A DNA stretch of 64,000 nucleotides from Pseudomonadales bacterium (lineage in GTDB: Bacteria > Pseudomonadota > Gammaproteobacteria > Pseudomonadales > Porticoccaceae), in assembly GCA_024234435.1 (NCBI GenBank), contig JACKOF010000001.1:930001-994000 (forward strand). The letters run 5' to 3'. Below the pieces are notes generated by a model that ran no database searches, was not told where the DNA came from, and saw only the letters and a program-made list of their open reading frames with translations. Positions within the stretch are counted from its first letter, which is position 1. The number at the start of each line of letters is the position of its first letter. The position numbers were made by a program, and so were the translations under genes. Shown one piece after another: positions 53,874 to 63,834 of the stretch.

Positions 53874-53967
53874 AACAGGTAGTCTTTTCAGGGTATTTGT
53901 TAGGAAAAAACTGTAATCAATTGAAAAATATAAAAATAATAAATTCAATTGTTAGAGGGATTATTAG

Positions 53968-55251
53968 ATGAGTGACGAAACTACCGGACACGGTGAAGAC
54001 AGCAAGCTGCTTTATTGCTCTTTTTGCGGTAAAAGCCAACATGAAGTTCGTAAGCTGATTGCAGGGCCTTCGGTCTTTATCTGTGATGAATGTGTCGATC
54101 TCTGTAACGACATTATTACCGAGGAAATTCAGGAAACCACCGAGGAGCAACCTCGGGATAGCCTGCCAAAGCCGGTAGAAATCAATGCGATCCTTGACCA
54201 GTATGTTATTGGTCAGGAAAGAGCAAAAAAGATTCTTTCTGTCGCCGTTTATAACCATTACAAGCGGTTACAGGGTGATGATCGCGCTATTGGTTCCGAG
54301 GTAGAGCTGGGTAAAAGTAATATTTTGATGGTTGGCCCAACCGGAAGTGGAAAGACCCTTTTGGCGGAAACGCTGGCTCGTTTGCTTGACGTGCCCTTTA
54401 CCATCGCTGATGCCACTACCCTGACTGAAGCTGGTTATGTTGGTGAGGATGTCGAGAATATCATTCAGAAGTTGTTGCAGAAATGTGACTATGATGTTGA
54501 AAAGGCACAGCGTGGTATCGTCTATATTGATGAAATTGACAAAATTTCCAGAAAATCAGACAACCCATCTATCACTCGTGATGTTTCGGGCGAAGGTGTG
54601 CAGCAAGCTTTATTGAAGTTGATCGAAGGTTCGATTGCTTCGGTGCCCCCGCAAGGTGGCCGTAAACACCCTCAGCAGGAATTTTTACAGGTAGATACGT
54701 CCAATATACTGTTTATTTGCGGTGGTGCATTTGCCGGGCTTGAGAAGGTTATTCAGGATCGTTCAGAGAAGGGTGGTATTGGCTTCAGTGCGCAAGTCAA
54801 GAGCAAAGACCGTTCTAAGAATGTTGGCGAAACACTGACAGAGCTGGAACCCGAAGATCTGGTTCGTTACGGGTTGATACCTGAATTTGTCGGGCGCCTG
54901 CCCGTCATTGCTACGCTGGAAGAGTTGGATCGTGGTGCGCTGGTAAATATTTTGGTCGAGCCGAAAAATTCCCTGATCAAGCAGTATACCGCACTCTTTA
55001 AAATGGAAGATGTGGAGCTCGATATTCGTGATGATGCTCTTGAGGAAATTGCAGGCAAGGCGTTAGAGAGAAAAACCGGTGCTCGCGGCTTGCGGTCAAT
55101 TATTGAAAATGTACTCTTAGAAACGATGTACAGCATCCCTTCCCGAGAAGATGTCAGCAAAGTGGTGATTGATGCTGCGGTTATTCGCGGGGAGTCGGAC
55201 CCCATATTGGTCTATCAGTCGGAACAGCCTCAGAAAGCTGCCAGTGATTAA
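53968..55251 (+). CDS. clpX: ClpX ATPase subunit
   Basis: The 427-residue AAA+ unfoldase has the N-terminal zinc finger (CSFCGKSQHE and CDECVDLCND), Walker A GPTGSGKTLLAE, Walker B IVYIDEIDK and the IGF loop (GIGFSAQV) that docks to ClpP. Confidence 0.97.
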   Translation: MSDETTGHGEDSKLLYCSFCGKSQHEVRKLIAGPSVFICDECVDLCNDIITEEIQETTEEQPRDSLPKPVEINAILDQYVIGQERAKKILSVAVYNHYKRLQGDDRAIGSEVELGKSNILMVGPTGSGKTLLAETLARLLDVPFTIADATTLTEAGYVGEDVENIIQKLLQKCDYDVEKAQRGIVYIDEIDKISRKSDNPSITRDVSGEGVQQALLKLIEGSIASVPPQGGRKHPQQEFLQVDTSNILFICGGAFAGLEKVIQDRSEKGGIGFSAQVKSKDRSKNVGETLTELEPEDLVRYGLIPEFVGRLPVIATLEELDRGALVNILVEPKNSLIKQYTALFKMEDVELDIRDDALEEIAGKALERKTGARGLRSIIENVLLETMYSIPSREDVSKVVIDAAVIRGESDPILVYQSEQPQKAASD

Positions 55252-55290
55252 AAAGGGGCGTACATTAAGTGCTGGTCCGACAGAAATAAG

Positions 55291-55320
55291 AGGCTCCTGA
55301 TGCAGGGGCCTTTTTTTTAT
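55291..55320 (+). terminator. Rho-independent terminator after clpX
   Basis: GGCTCCTG and CAGGGGCC pair around ATG with one wobble and are followed by eight T bases (55311-55318). Confidence 0.75.
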
Positions 55321-55325
55321 TATCC

Positions 55326-55355
55326 GGGTTGTAATTATTCGTCTAAGCCCCATAT
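55326..55355 (+). promoter_or_regulatory. Candidate sigma32 heat-shock promoter of lon
   Basis: GGGTTGT (55326-55332) and CCCCATAT (55348-55355) match the sigma32 -35 and -10 boxes with suitable spacing, about 55 bases before the lon start. Confidence 0.6.
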
Positions 55356-55408
55356 TTGCTCTAAGCTTTGATTAACCGCTTTAATACAACGATTTGGAAG
55401 AGAAACCT

Positions 55409-57862
55409 ATGGGTCAAGAGCATAAAGGTCAAAAAAAGCACCACCGCGATCCGTCAGAGAGCCCAGTTCATACGGAGCTGCCTGTGCTGCCACTGCGTGA
55501 TGTGGTTGTATACCCTCATATGGTCATTCCTCTGTTTGTTGGTCGTGAGAAATCAATACTGGCACTTGATGAGGCTATGGAGCAACAGAAGCAGATTCTT
55601 CTGGTCGCTCAACGTGATCCGTCAATTGATGATCCAAAACTCGATGATCTCTATGCGATAGGCACCCTGGCTTCAGTTTTGCAGATGTTAAAGCTGCCTG
55701 ATGGTACCGTAAAAATTCTGGTTGAAGGTGCCGAGCGTGTGTTGCTTGAAAATATTACCGAATCAGAGGGTTACTTTGTTGCCAATTATGAAGTGATTGT
55801 TTCTGAGCCTCTTGAGCCCGGTGATGCAGATTTGTTGAGTCGTTCGGCTATTGCCCAGTTCGAACAATATGTTGGTCTGAGCAAGAAGATCCCTTCCGAA
55901 GTAGTCAGTACTGTAGCCGGCATCGAAGATCTGGACAGGTTGGCTGATACTTTGGCGACCCATATGGCGTTAAGTTTGGAGCACAAGCAGGAAATTCTTG
56001 AAATTGTTGACTTGCGGGAAAGGGTTGAACATCTGCTGACTATCATGGGTTCCGAGCTTGAGCTGTTCGAGGTTGAACAGAAAATCCGCGGGCGTGTAAA
56101 AAAGCAGATGGAAAAAAGTCAGCGAGAGTATTACCTCAACGAGCAGATGAAAGCTATTCAAAAAGAGCTGGGTGAGGTGGAAGAAGGTGTCAGTGATATC
56201 GATGCTCTGGAAAAGAAAATCCATGATTCCGGTATGCACAAAGCCGCAGTGGAAAAGTGTGAATCCGAATTGAACAAGCTGAAAATGATGGCTCCCATGT
56301 CAGCAGAAGCTTCAGTTCTACGCGGTTATCTTGATTGGATGGTGGGGGTGCCCTGGAAGAAGCGCTCCCGGGTGCGTCATGACTTGGAGAGAGCAGAAAA
56401 AATTCTGAACGAGGACCACTATGGGCTGGATGAGGTAAAGGAGCGTATTCTTGAGTTCCTGGCAGTTCAGCAGCGTGTGAAAAAACTTAAAGGACCGGTC
56501 TTGTGTCTGGTAGGCCCTCCTGGTGTGGGTAAAACCTCGTTAGGCGAGTCTGTCGCTCGTGCAACCGGGCGCAAATTTGTTCGCATGTCGCTGGGCGGTG
56601 TGCGGGATGAAGCTGAAATACGTGGTCATCGCCGCACCTATATTGGTTCGCTTCCTGGCAAGCTGATTCAGAAAATATCGAAAACAAAAGTCAAAAATCC
56701 GCTTTTCCTGCTTGATGAAATTGACAAGATGGGAATGGATCATCGTGGAGACCCCGCCTCAGCGCTGCTGGAAGTTCTCGATCCCGAGCAAAACAATACG
56801 TTTAATGACCACTATCTGGAGGTGGACTATGACCTCTCTGAAGTGTTGTTTATCTGCACCGCCAATTCAATGAATATCCCTGGCCCTCTGCTGGATCGAA
56901 TGGAGGTGATTCGCATCCCCGGTTATACCGAAGATGAGAAAGTTAATATTGCAATGAAATATCTGTTGCCTAAGCAAATCAAGGCCAACGGCCTGAAAGC
57001 AGGAGAAATTGTTCTCGAAGATGCTGCCATTCGTGACATTGTTCGTTATTACACACGTGAGGCCGGTGTTCGTGGGCTTGATCGGGAAATTGCGAAAATT
57101 TGCCGGAAGGTGTTGACCGGTCTGGTTCGTGAGCAGTCTACCGACAAGCGTGTAGTTGATTCGGCTGCCCTGGAAGAATTGTTGGGTGTTCGCAAGTTTG
57201 ACTATGGTAAGGCCGAGGAGGAAAGTCAGGTAGGACAAGTAACGGGATTGGCCTGGACTCAGGTAGGCGGAGAATTACTGACAATCGAAACCTCGGCGGT
57301 GCCAGGAAAGGGCCAGGTTGTGAAAACCGGTTCGTTGGGTGATGTCATGCAAGAGTCTATTCAAGCAGCCCTTACTGTTGTGCGTAGTCGCAGTCAGATG
57401 CTCGGTATTCGTCGTGATTTTCATCAGAAAAATGATTTGCACATTCATGTTCCAGAAGGTGCAACACCCAAAGATGGGCCCAGTGCCGGTATTGGCATGT
57501 GTACAGCGATCGTTTCCGTGCTAACTAATATACCGGTCAAGGCAAATGTTGCCATGACCGGCGAAATAACCCTGCGTGGGCAGGTTCTGAAAATTGGTGG
57601 TCTTAAGGAGAAATTACTGGCTGCCCACCGCGGCGGTGTTAAAACAGTAATTATTCCGAAAGAAAATGAGAGAGATCTCAAAGAGATACCGGATAATATT
57701 AAAGCAGACTTGGATATTCGTCCGGTGCAGTGGATCGATGAGGTTTTGCAAATTGCCTTGCAGCATATGCCTGAGGCGTTATCCGATGAAGAGTACAAAT
57801 ATGTCGAGCCAGATGATCAGAAATCAGACAAAACCGCTGAAAGGCGCGCAAATACTCATTAA
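55409..57862 (+). CDS. lon: Lon protease
   Basis: The 817-residue AAA+ serine protease has a LAN domain (LPVLPLRDVVVYPHM), Walker A GPPGVGKTSL, Walker B FLLDEIDK, and the Ser-Lys dyad in PKDGPSAGIGM. GGAAGAG precedes the ATG at 55409, which is preferred to the TTG at 55394. Confidence 0.96.
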   Translation: MGQEHKGQKKHHRDPSESPVHTELPVLPLRDVVVYPHMVIPLFVGREKSILALDEAMEQQKQILLVAQRDPSIDDPKLDDLYAIGTLASVLQMLKLPDGTVKILVEGAERVLLENITESEGYFVANYEVIVSEPLEPGDADLLSRSAIAQFEQYVGLSKKIPSEVVSTVAGIEDLDRLADTLATHMALSLEHKQEILEIVDLRERVEHLLTIMGSELELFEVEQKIRGRVKKQMEKSQREYYLNEQMKAIQKELGEVEEGVSDIDALEKKIHDSGMHKAAVEKCESELNKLKMMAPMSAEASVLRGYLDWMVGVPWKKRSRVRHDLERAEKILNEDHYGLDEVKERILEFLAVQQRVKKLKGPVLCLVGPPGVGKTSLGESVARATGRKFVRMSLGGVRDEAEIRGHRRTYIGSLPGKLIQKISKTKVKNPLFLLDEIDKMGMDHRGDPASALLEVLDPEQNNTFNDHYLEVDYDLSEVLFICTANSMNIPGPLLDRMEVIRIPGYTEDEKVNIAMKYLLPKQIKANGLKAGEIVLEDAAIRDIVRYYTREAGVRGLDREIAKICRKVLTGLVREQSTDKRVVDSAALEELLGVRKFDYGKAEEESQVGQVTGLAWTQVGGELLTIETSAVPGKGQVVKTGSLGDVMQESIQAALTVVRSRSQMLGIRRDFHQKNDLHIHVPEGATPKDGPSAGIGMCTAIVSVLTNIPVKANVAMTGEITLRGQVLKIGGLKEKLLAAHRGGVKTVIIPKENERDLKEIPDNIKADLDIRPVQWIDEVLQIALQHMPEALSDEEYKYVEPDDQKSDKTAERRANTH

Positions 57863-57877
57863 ATTTAAGAAACATGC

Positions 57878-57907
57878 TTGACCCATAGGGCGCAGTATTG
57901 GTATAAA
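57878..57907 (+). promoter_or_regulatory. Candidate hupB promoter
   Basis: TTGACC (57878-57883) and TATAAA (57902-57907) are 18 bases apart, about 100 bases before the hupB start. Confidence 0.5.
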
Positions 57908-58008
57908 GTTGCGGTCTCGAATTACTGTACTTCCTGTATTGAACTCTACGGATACACGAGTATGCAGGGGACAAAAGAATCTAAACAAACTCTCATAAGG
58001 GGATTACT

Positions 58009-58281
58009 GTGAATAAATCTGAACTCGTTGATGCGATCGCCGAAGAGGCGGATATTTCCAAAGCTTCTGCAGGTCGTGCACTGGATGCTGCTATTGATGC
58101 TATTACTGGTTCGCTGAAAAAGGGTGATGCTGTTTCTTTGGTTGGTTTTGGTACCTTCTCTGTGAAACATCGTGCCGCTCGCCAGGGTCGCAATCCACAG
58201 ACTGGTGCAACTATCCAGATTTCTGCGGCTAATGTGCCCAGCTTTAAAGCAGGTAAGGCGCTGAAAGACGCCGTTAACTAA
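58009..58281 (+). CDS. hupB: DNA-binding protein HU-beta
   Basis: The 90-residue histone-like protein has MNKSELVDAIAEEADISK at the start and the VGFGTFSVKHRAARQGRNP arm that grips the minor groove. It is translated from GTG with AAGGGG upstream. It has its own promoter and terminator between lon and ppiD. Confidence 0.96.
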   Translation: MNKSELVDAIAEEADISKASAGRALDAAIDAITGSLKKGDAVSLVGFGTFSVKHRAARQGRNPQTGATIQISAANVPSFKAGKALKDAVN

Positions 58282-58328
58282 GATTCTTTAGTTATAGAGT
58301 TCTGGCTGATAATTGTGCCGGGGCTGTT

Positions 58329-58357
58329 AAAAGGCGCATCAGCGATGCGCCTTTTTT
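58329..58357 (+). terminator. Rho-independent terminator after hupB
   Basis: AAAAGGCGCATC (58329-58340) and GATGCGCCTTTT (58344-58355) pair around AGC, followed by T bases. Confidence 0.85.
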
Positions 58358-58452
58358 CATATCAGTAACAACTGAAAAAGAATGTTGCTGACCTGAGTAA
58401 ACCGGGCTACTAATAATTTTTTTATCTACCTAAGACACCTCCAGGGACAACC

Positions 58453-60327
58453 ATGCTGCAGAATTTTCGCGATAATATGAAAGGCGTTACAGCGTTTCTT
58501 TTAGTGGGCATAATTATCATTCCGTTTGCACTGTTTGGTGTGGACTCCATTTTTTTAAGTGGCAGTTCTGTAGAGAAGGCTGCTACGGTGAATGGCGAGC
58601 CTATTTCCAAGTTGCGCCTGCAACAGGCGGTAGCAATAAGGAAGCAGCAGATTCTGAATCGGTTTCAGGATATCTCTCCCGAATTGATTGATGACCAGCA
58701 ACTACAGGGACCCGTATTGAATGAACTGGTGCGTCAGAAAGCCTTGCAAATTGAAGCGAAATCACACGACATTGTGATTCCGCAAAAACGTGTCTATCAG
58801 GCCTTGCTCGACACAGAAGCATTTCAAACAGAGGGTGCTTTTGATGCCGAAAAGTATGACTTTCTGCTGCGTCAGCAGGGTTACACGCCGAATTCCTACA
58901 ACGCGCTTCTCAGTGAGGAGATGGCCGTCAATCAGCTTATAAGAGGCATCACGGGGACCGGTTTTGCGACAGCACAGGAAGTCGCATTGTTGGCGGGATT
59001 GGCAGAGCAAAAAAGAAGTTTTTATTACCTGACGATTCCGGCCAAAGATGTGCTTGAGCAGACTGAAATCCCAGAAGAAGCCCTTGTCGCATTTTACGAG
59101 GAGAATCAGACACGGTTTATGACGGACGAGCAGGTGATCGTCAATTATCTGGAGCTTTCTACCGACATGCTCCTTCAGGAGGTCACGGTCGATGAAGCTG
59201 TTCTGCGTGAGCAATACGAGCAGGAAGTCGCTAATTCCAATGCTGCGGCGTCGAGAAGAGTTGCCCACATTCTGATAGAACCTGGTAATAATCAACAGAG
59301 CCTCCTGAATGAGCTTGTCGCAAAACTGAAAGCGGGTGAAGATTTTGCCAAGCTCGCAAGCCAATATTCGATGGATTATGGCACCTCGGAAATAGGTGGT
59401 GATCTCGGATTTTCTCGCCCTGGAGACCTGCCTGCAAAACTGGAGGTTGCACTTGATGCACTTGAAGTCGGTCAGATTTCAGGCCCGGTTGCCAGTGAAG
59501 CTGGCACCCATATTTTGAAATTGCTGGACGTTAAAGAAGCCGCAGTTATTGCTTTTGAAGAGCGCCGCGATGCGCTTGAACAAACGATCAGACAGCAACT
59601 GGCGACGGAGTTGCTGCTAGGACGTATCGATAAGTTGAGAGACCTTTCCTATAACGCTGATTCCTTGCAGGGCACAGCGGCTGAACTGGGACTTGATGTC
59701 GAACGCTCTGAAGCATTCAGTCGTCAAGGTGGAGCGGGCATTGCCCAGTACCCTGCGGTAGTGAAAGCCGCCTTTGGAGAGGATGTACTGGAAAACGGGT
59801 ATACCAGTGAAGTTATTGAGCTTTCCGATAGCAGGGTTGTGGTGCTGTCACTGCATGAGCGTCTTCCTGCCGCTGTTAAACCGCTGTCGATAGTCAGGGC
59901 TGATATTGAAGCGGAGCTCCGGCAGAAAGTCGTCAAAGAGCAATTGCTGACTACTGCAGAGCAATACCTTCAGCGCCTGAACAGCGGTGAAACAATTGAA
60001 GATATAGCCAAGGCAGAAAAACTCGACTGGCAGGTAAGCCTTGATACACGCCGGGTGGGAGGCAATATGGATGGGTCGTTACTGGGCTATGTTTTCGCCA
60101 TGCAGCAGCCTGACAAGACACCCAGCAATGGTGGCTTGTTTCTGGAAAACAATGATTATGTGCTTGTTTCGTTGAGCAAGGTTGAGCAGGGTGATATTTC
60201 AAAGTTATCCAGGGATCAGCGTAACGGTCTCAAAGCTTCTTCAGCAATGGCCTCGGCTGGCAGGGAATTTCAGTCGTATCAGAAGGCTCTCCTCGACGAA
60301 GCCGAGGTGTCTCTGCTTGTGCAGTAG
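58453..60327 (+). CDS. ppiD: PpiD-type periplasmic folding factor
   Basis: The 624-residue protein is anchored by one N-terminal helix (about 13-33). It has a SurA-like N-terminal chaperone region and a parvulin domain (about 268-360) with RRVAHILIEPG and IGGDLGFSRPGDL. It assists outer-membrane protein folding at the inner membrane. Its place after hupB is conserved. Confidence 0.92.
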   Translation: MLQNFRDNMKGVTAFLLVGIIIIPFALFGVDSIFLSGSSVEKAATVNGEPISKLRLQQAVAIRKQQILNRFQDISPELIDDQQLQGPVLNELVRQKALQIEAKSHDIVIPQKRVYQALLDTEAFQTEGAFDAEKYDFLLRQQGYTPNSYNALLSEEMAVNQLIRGITGTGFATAQEVALLAGLAEQKRSFYYLTIPAKDVLEQTEIPEEALVAFYEENQTRFMTDEQVIVNYLELSTDMLLQEVTVDEAVLREQYEQEVANSNAAASRRVAHILIEPGNNQQSLLNELVAKLKAGEDFAKLASQYSMDYGTSEIGGDLGFSRPGDLPAKLEVALDALEVGQISGPVASEAGTHILKLLDVKEAAVIAFEERRDALEQTIRQQLATELLLGRIDKLRDLSYNADSLQGTAAELGLDVERSEAFSRQGGAGIAQYPAVVKAAFGEDVLENGYTSEVIELSDSRVVVLSLHERLPAAVKPLSIVRADIEAELRQKVVKEQLLTTAEQYLQRLNSGETIEDIAKAEKLDWQVSLDTRRVGGNMDGSLLGYVFAMQQPDKTPSNGGLFLENNDYVLVSLSKVEQGDISKLSRDQRNGLKASSAMASAGREFQSYQKALLDEAEVSLLVQ

Positions 60328-60511
60328 TTTTTAAGTCGCTGACAGGCTTGTCTGGTGGCGGCTTTTTATGATGGGCCGCAACCGGGCCTACCTGCTACCC
60401 ATTTCGAAAAAAATTCTTTTCAGGTGGTGCACACGACAGAATTTGACGCTGTTGTGTTTTAGCTAATGTGTTAGTAGCGCCGCTTGAAGGCGATCCATGA
60501 CTTGCGCAGGG

Positions 60512-62053
60512 TTAAATATTGCGAATATCAACAAACAGGGTCAGGCGTTGTCCAGGCTGAAGATAGCTTCCCGGATTTAACTTGTTCCAGTTTATGATTT
60601 GATTGATTTTGAGGTCGAATTTGCTCGCTATACGGGATAGGGAATCTCCCCTGCGAACTTTGTAACGTACTTTTTTTGTGCCCGCCATATGGGGTGTTGC
60701 CGGGGTTGGATTCAGTTTTAAAATCTGACCCTGCTGCAGGGGGGTACGGGTACTCAAATTGTTCCAGCGTGTAATGTCAGTAATTTTAACCTTGTGTTGC
60801 CGGGCTATTTTCCAAAGCGAGTCACCACTTTTAACGGTGTACGTTGTTGCGAGACTTCCAATCGGGTGATCCAGGCCAGTGCCGGGTATTTTCAAACGCT
60901 GGCCGATTTTGAGGAAATCGCTGTCAAGCTGGTTGGAAGATTTCAGTTGGCGGACACTGACATTGTGCTGGTGGGCAATAGTAGAGAGGTTGTCACCCTT
61001 TTTAACCAGGTACTCCTTGATCGGCACCCATTCTGATTTCGGGGTGCTTGTCAATGCATCGTTGAAAGTGTCTATAGCACCGACGGGTAGCAGTAACTGC
61101 TGCGGGCCGTCCGGTTGTGTTACCCAGCGATTGTAGCCAGCGTTTAATTGATAAATTTCGCTGGTGTCTATTTGGGCCATTTTTGCAATCTGGGAAAGAT
61201 CTGCCTGATCATTAAGTGAAACAGTATCAAAATAGGGCTCATTTGCCAGTGCTGGCAATTTTATCTCATATTCTTCCGGTTGTCGTATGATTGCAGATAC
61301 GGCAAGCAACTGAGGTACATAGGCCTTGGTCTCCTTGGGCAGGTTGAGAGACCAGAAATCCGTTGGTTTACCATTGCGTTCATTGCGGGCGATGGCGCGC
61401 TTAACGTTGCCTTCACCACTGTTATAGGCGGCGAGAGCCAGTAGCCAGTCGCCGTCAAAATATTGATGCAAATAAGACAGGTACTTGATTGCCGCTTCCG
61501 TGGAGGCGACCGGATCGCGTCGCCCGTCATACCACCAATTCCGGTCAAGGCCGAATCGCTCCCCTGTGTCTGGAATAAATTGCCAGAGTCCTGCGGCGTG
61601 ACTGTGGGAATAGGCGAACGGGTCGAATGCACTTTCTACTACTGGCAACAACGCAAGCTCCAACGGCATATCATTGTTTTCCAGTTCGTTAACAATGTGA
61701 AACAAATATCGCTGGCCCCGCTCTGTGACGCGGTCAATGTAGCTTTGATTGTTGGCGTACCACTTAATCTGTTTATCCAGTTTTGGGTGGGAATGTTCAC
61801 TGAGCGCCATTCCTTCCCGAATACGTGCCCAGAGATCTTCGGTTTTTTCTGTTTCTAATGTGTCGCTGAAAATAACATTGGTATTGACCGGGGAAGTTGA
61901 CAGATCGTCCGGGCTGATAACATTATCACCTAATTCAGATGTGACGGGCTCAAATGCAGCGGGTGTCGGTTGCTGCTGAGTACAGCCAACCAGTATGCCT
62001 GTCAGTGCCAGCGTTCCGAGCCATGCCGATGTTAGTTTTTTATGTTTCTGCAT
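60512..62053 (-). CDS. mltD: Membrane-bound lytic transglycosylase D
   Basis: The 513-residue lipoprotein (lipobox LVGCTQ) has an SLT domain with VESAFDPFAYSHSHAAGLWQ (catalytic Glu) and three C-terminal LysM repeats (about 345-390, 405-450 and 462-510) for peptidoglycan binding. It cleaves glycan strands to 1,6-anhydro products in the periplasm. It lies beside gloB as in E. coli. Confidence 0.93.
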   Translation of the reverse strand: MQKHKKLTSAWLGTLALTGILVGCTQQQPTPAAFEPVTSELGDNVISPDDLSTSPVNTNVIFSDTLETEKTEDLWARIREGMALSEHSHPKLDKQIKWYANNQSYIDRVTERGQRYLFHIVNELENNDMPLELALLPVVESAFDPFAYSHSHAAGLWQFIPDTGERFGLDRNWWYDGRRDPVASTEAAIKYLSYLHQYFDGDWLLALAAYNSGEGNVKRAIARNERNGKPTDFWSLNLPKETKAYVPQLLAVSAIIRQPEEYEIKLPALANEPYFDTVSLNDQADLSQIAKMAQIDTSEIYQLNAGYNRWVTQPDGPQQLLLPVGAIDTFNDALTSTPKSEWVPIKEYLVKKGDNLSTIAHQHNVSVRQLKSSNQLDSDFLKIGQRLKIPGTGLDHPIGSLATTYTVKSGDSLWKIARQHKVKITDITRWNNLSTRTPLQQGQILKLNPTPATPHMAGTKKVRYKVRRGDSLSRIASKFDLKINQIINWNKLNPGSYLQPGQRLTLFVDIRNI

Positions 62054-62158
62054 TTTTAATCCTTAAAAACCGCTCATGAGTCTAGTCTGTACTGTATTTT
62101 GACTCAACAATTTTGCTCAGAGTCGAGCATTTTACGGTGATATTGATCACAAAGTGCT

Positions 62159-62929
62159 TCAAAAGTTGTCTTTCCAGGCACGAATCGCTGCAAAAACACT
62201 CACTGGGTCTTCGGTTGAGGCACGATTTTTTGCAGCGGCAATGATGGCAGGGCTCTGGCTACGAAGAAAGGGGTTGGTTTTCAGGTCCTCAGCAAGCGTA
62301 AAAGGAACGGTAGAAATGTCTTTTTCCCGGAGCTTCATGCAGCTTGCATTGCGCTGCTGGAGGTCCTGGTTGTCCGGGTCTACGGCAAGAGCAAATTTCA
62401 AATTTGACAAGGTGTATTCGTGTGCGCAGTACACCAGCGTGTGAGCCGGGAGATCAGCAATGCTTTGCAGGGAATCGTACATCTGCTGCGGGCTGCCTTC
62501 GAATAGTCGGCCACAACCTGCTGCAAACAAGGTGTCTCCACAGAACAGCACAGGGGGTTGGTCAGACCCGGTATTACCGAAATAGGCGAGGTGGTTAAGT
62601 GTGTGACCGGGTACGGCCAGTACTGAGAAATCTACGTCAGCCAGCCACAATTTGTCGCCGTTCCCAAGTGGATGACTGACCAGATTAATATCAGCAGGAC
62701 CATAGACAGGAATATCATGCCTGTTCAGCAGCTCGGTGATGCCGCCGATATGGTCAGGGTGCTGGTGGGTAACCAGAATGCCCGCCAGCTCCAATTGATG
62801 TTCCTGCAGCGCCTTTAAGACAGGGGCTGCATCTCCCGGGTCTACCACATAGGCTTGACGTTCACTCTGGTGATGAAAAAGCCAGATGTAATTGTCTGAG
62901 AAAGCTGGAATAGTGTGAACAACAAGCAT
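62159..62929 (-). CDS. gloB: Hydroxyacylglutathione hydrolase (glyoxalase II)
   Basis: The 256-residue metallo-beta-lactamase-fold enzyme hydrolyses S-lactoylglutathione. VTHQHPDHIGG (THxHxDH) and VPGHTLNHLAYF with the later metal ligands are characteristic. The ATG at 62929 has AGGA seven bases upstream and gives the usual N-terminus MLVVHTIPAFSDNYIWL. Confidence 0.94.
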   Translation of the reverse strand: MLVVHTIPAFSDNYIWLFHHQSERQAYVVDPGDAAPVLKALQEHQLELAGILVTHQHPDHIGGITELLNRHDIPVYGPADINLVSHPLGNGDKLWLADVDFSVLAVPGHTLNHLAYFGNTGSDQPPVLFCGDTLFAAGCGRLFEGSPQQMYDSLQSIADLPAHTLVYCAHEYTLSNLKFALAVDPDNQDLQQRNASCMKLREKDISTVPFTLAEDLKTNPFLRSQSPAIIAAAKNRASTEDPVSVFAAIRAWKDNF

Positions 62930-63047
62930 ATTGTGGTCCTGATGTCGGTTATGAAAGATGTGAGTCATGACTGCTAGTTTTTATGCTGCGATAAACACAT
63001 AATAACGGCCTCTATCATATAGTTTTCGATTAAGGGTGTAATCTCTG

Positions 63048-63821
63048 TTGTCTGAAAAATCGGGGGAAAGTGCAAGGGATCAGCTGGCCAGTTGGTTTGC
63101 TTCTCCTTTTGGCTCTTATTTGCTGGCCTCTGAGCGTCATGCACTTGAGAAAAGTATGAGTCGGCTGCGCGGTTATCATTTGATGCAGCTTGCTGGCACC
63201 GGAAAACCATTGATAGATGTCAGTCTGGGACATTCTCACGGTTTTTCTATTGCGCCCTTCAAGCTCAACGGTAACGTTGGCAGTATTGCTGATTTTGAAG
63301 CATTACCTCTTCCATATGAAACGATTGATACGGCCATCCTTCACCACGCACTGGAATTTTCAGCCAATCCGCACCAGGTTCTCAACGAAGCTGCCCGGGT
63401 GATAGCGCCTGGCGGACATATTGTACTTGTGGTTTTTAACCCCTACAGCTGCTTCGGGCTGATTAAAGCGATGGCACGGTTTTTCTCTTGCAACCCTGTA
63501 TGGAGGGCTAATAATCTTCGTTATGGCCGCTTAATGGATTGGTTAAAATTACTGGGCTTTCAGCATACAGATACCGCTCATGGCTGCCATCAGCTACCTT
63601 TTTCCTGGCAGGGATGGCTGAAAAAAACAGCTGTGTTACGGCGACTGGATAAAAGGAATGCCTGCCCAGGCGGTAATTATTATGTCATTATCGCCCGCAA
63701 ACAGGTTGCGCCATTAACACCGACGGGCAAACCTTTCTGGAGATCCCTGGGAGCTCCGCTAGTACCGTCAATGAAAGTCTCACCCATCAAAAAGACGGTT
63801 TGTGAAAAAAAATGCGAATGA
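63048..63821 (+). CDS. SAM-dependent methyltransferase (YafS-like)
   Basis: The 257-residue class I methyltransferase has PLIDVSLGHSHGFSIAP in the SAM region, LPYETIDTAILHHALEF and VIAPGGHIVLVVFNPY. Its place between gloB and rnhA matches E. coli yafS, whose substrate is unknown. The start is TTG with AAGGG somewhat distant, so it is uncertain. Confidence 0.82.
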   Translation: MSEKSGESARDQLASWFASPFGSYLLASERHALEKSMSRLRGYHLMQLAGTGKPLIDVSLGHSHGFSIAPFKLNGNVGSIADFEALPLPYETIDTAILHHALEFSANPHQVLNEAARVIAPGGHIVLVVFNPYSCFGLIKAMARFFSCNPVWRANNLRYGRLMDWLKLLGFQHTDTAHGCHQLPFSWQGWLKKTAVLRRLDKRNACPGGNYYVIIARKQVAPLTPTGKPFWRSLGAPLVPSMKVSPIKKTVCEKKCE

Positions 63822-63834
63822 CGGTAATGTATTG

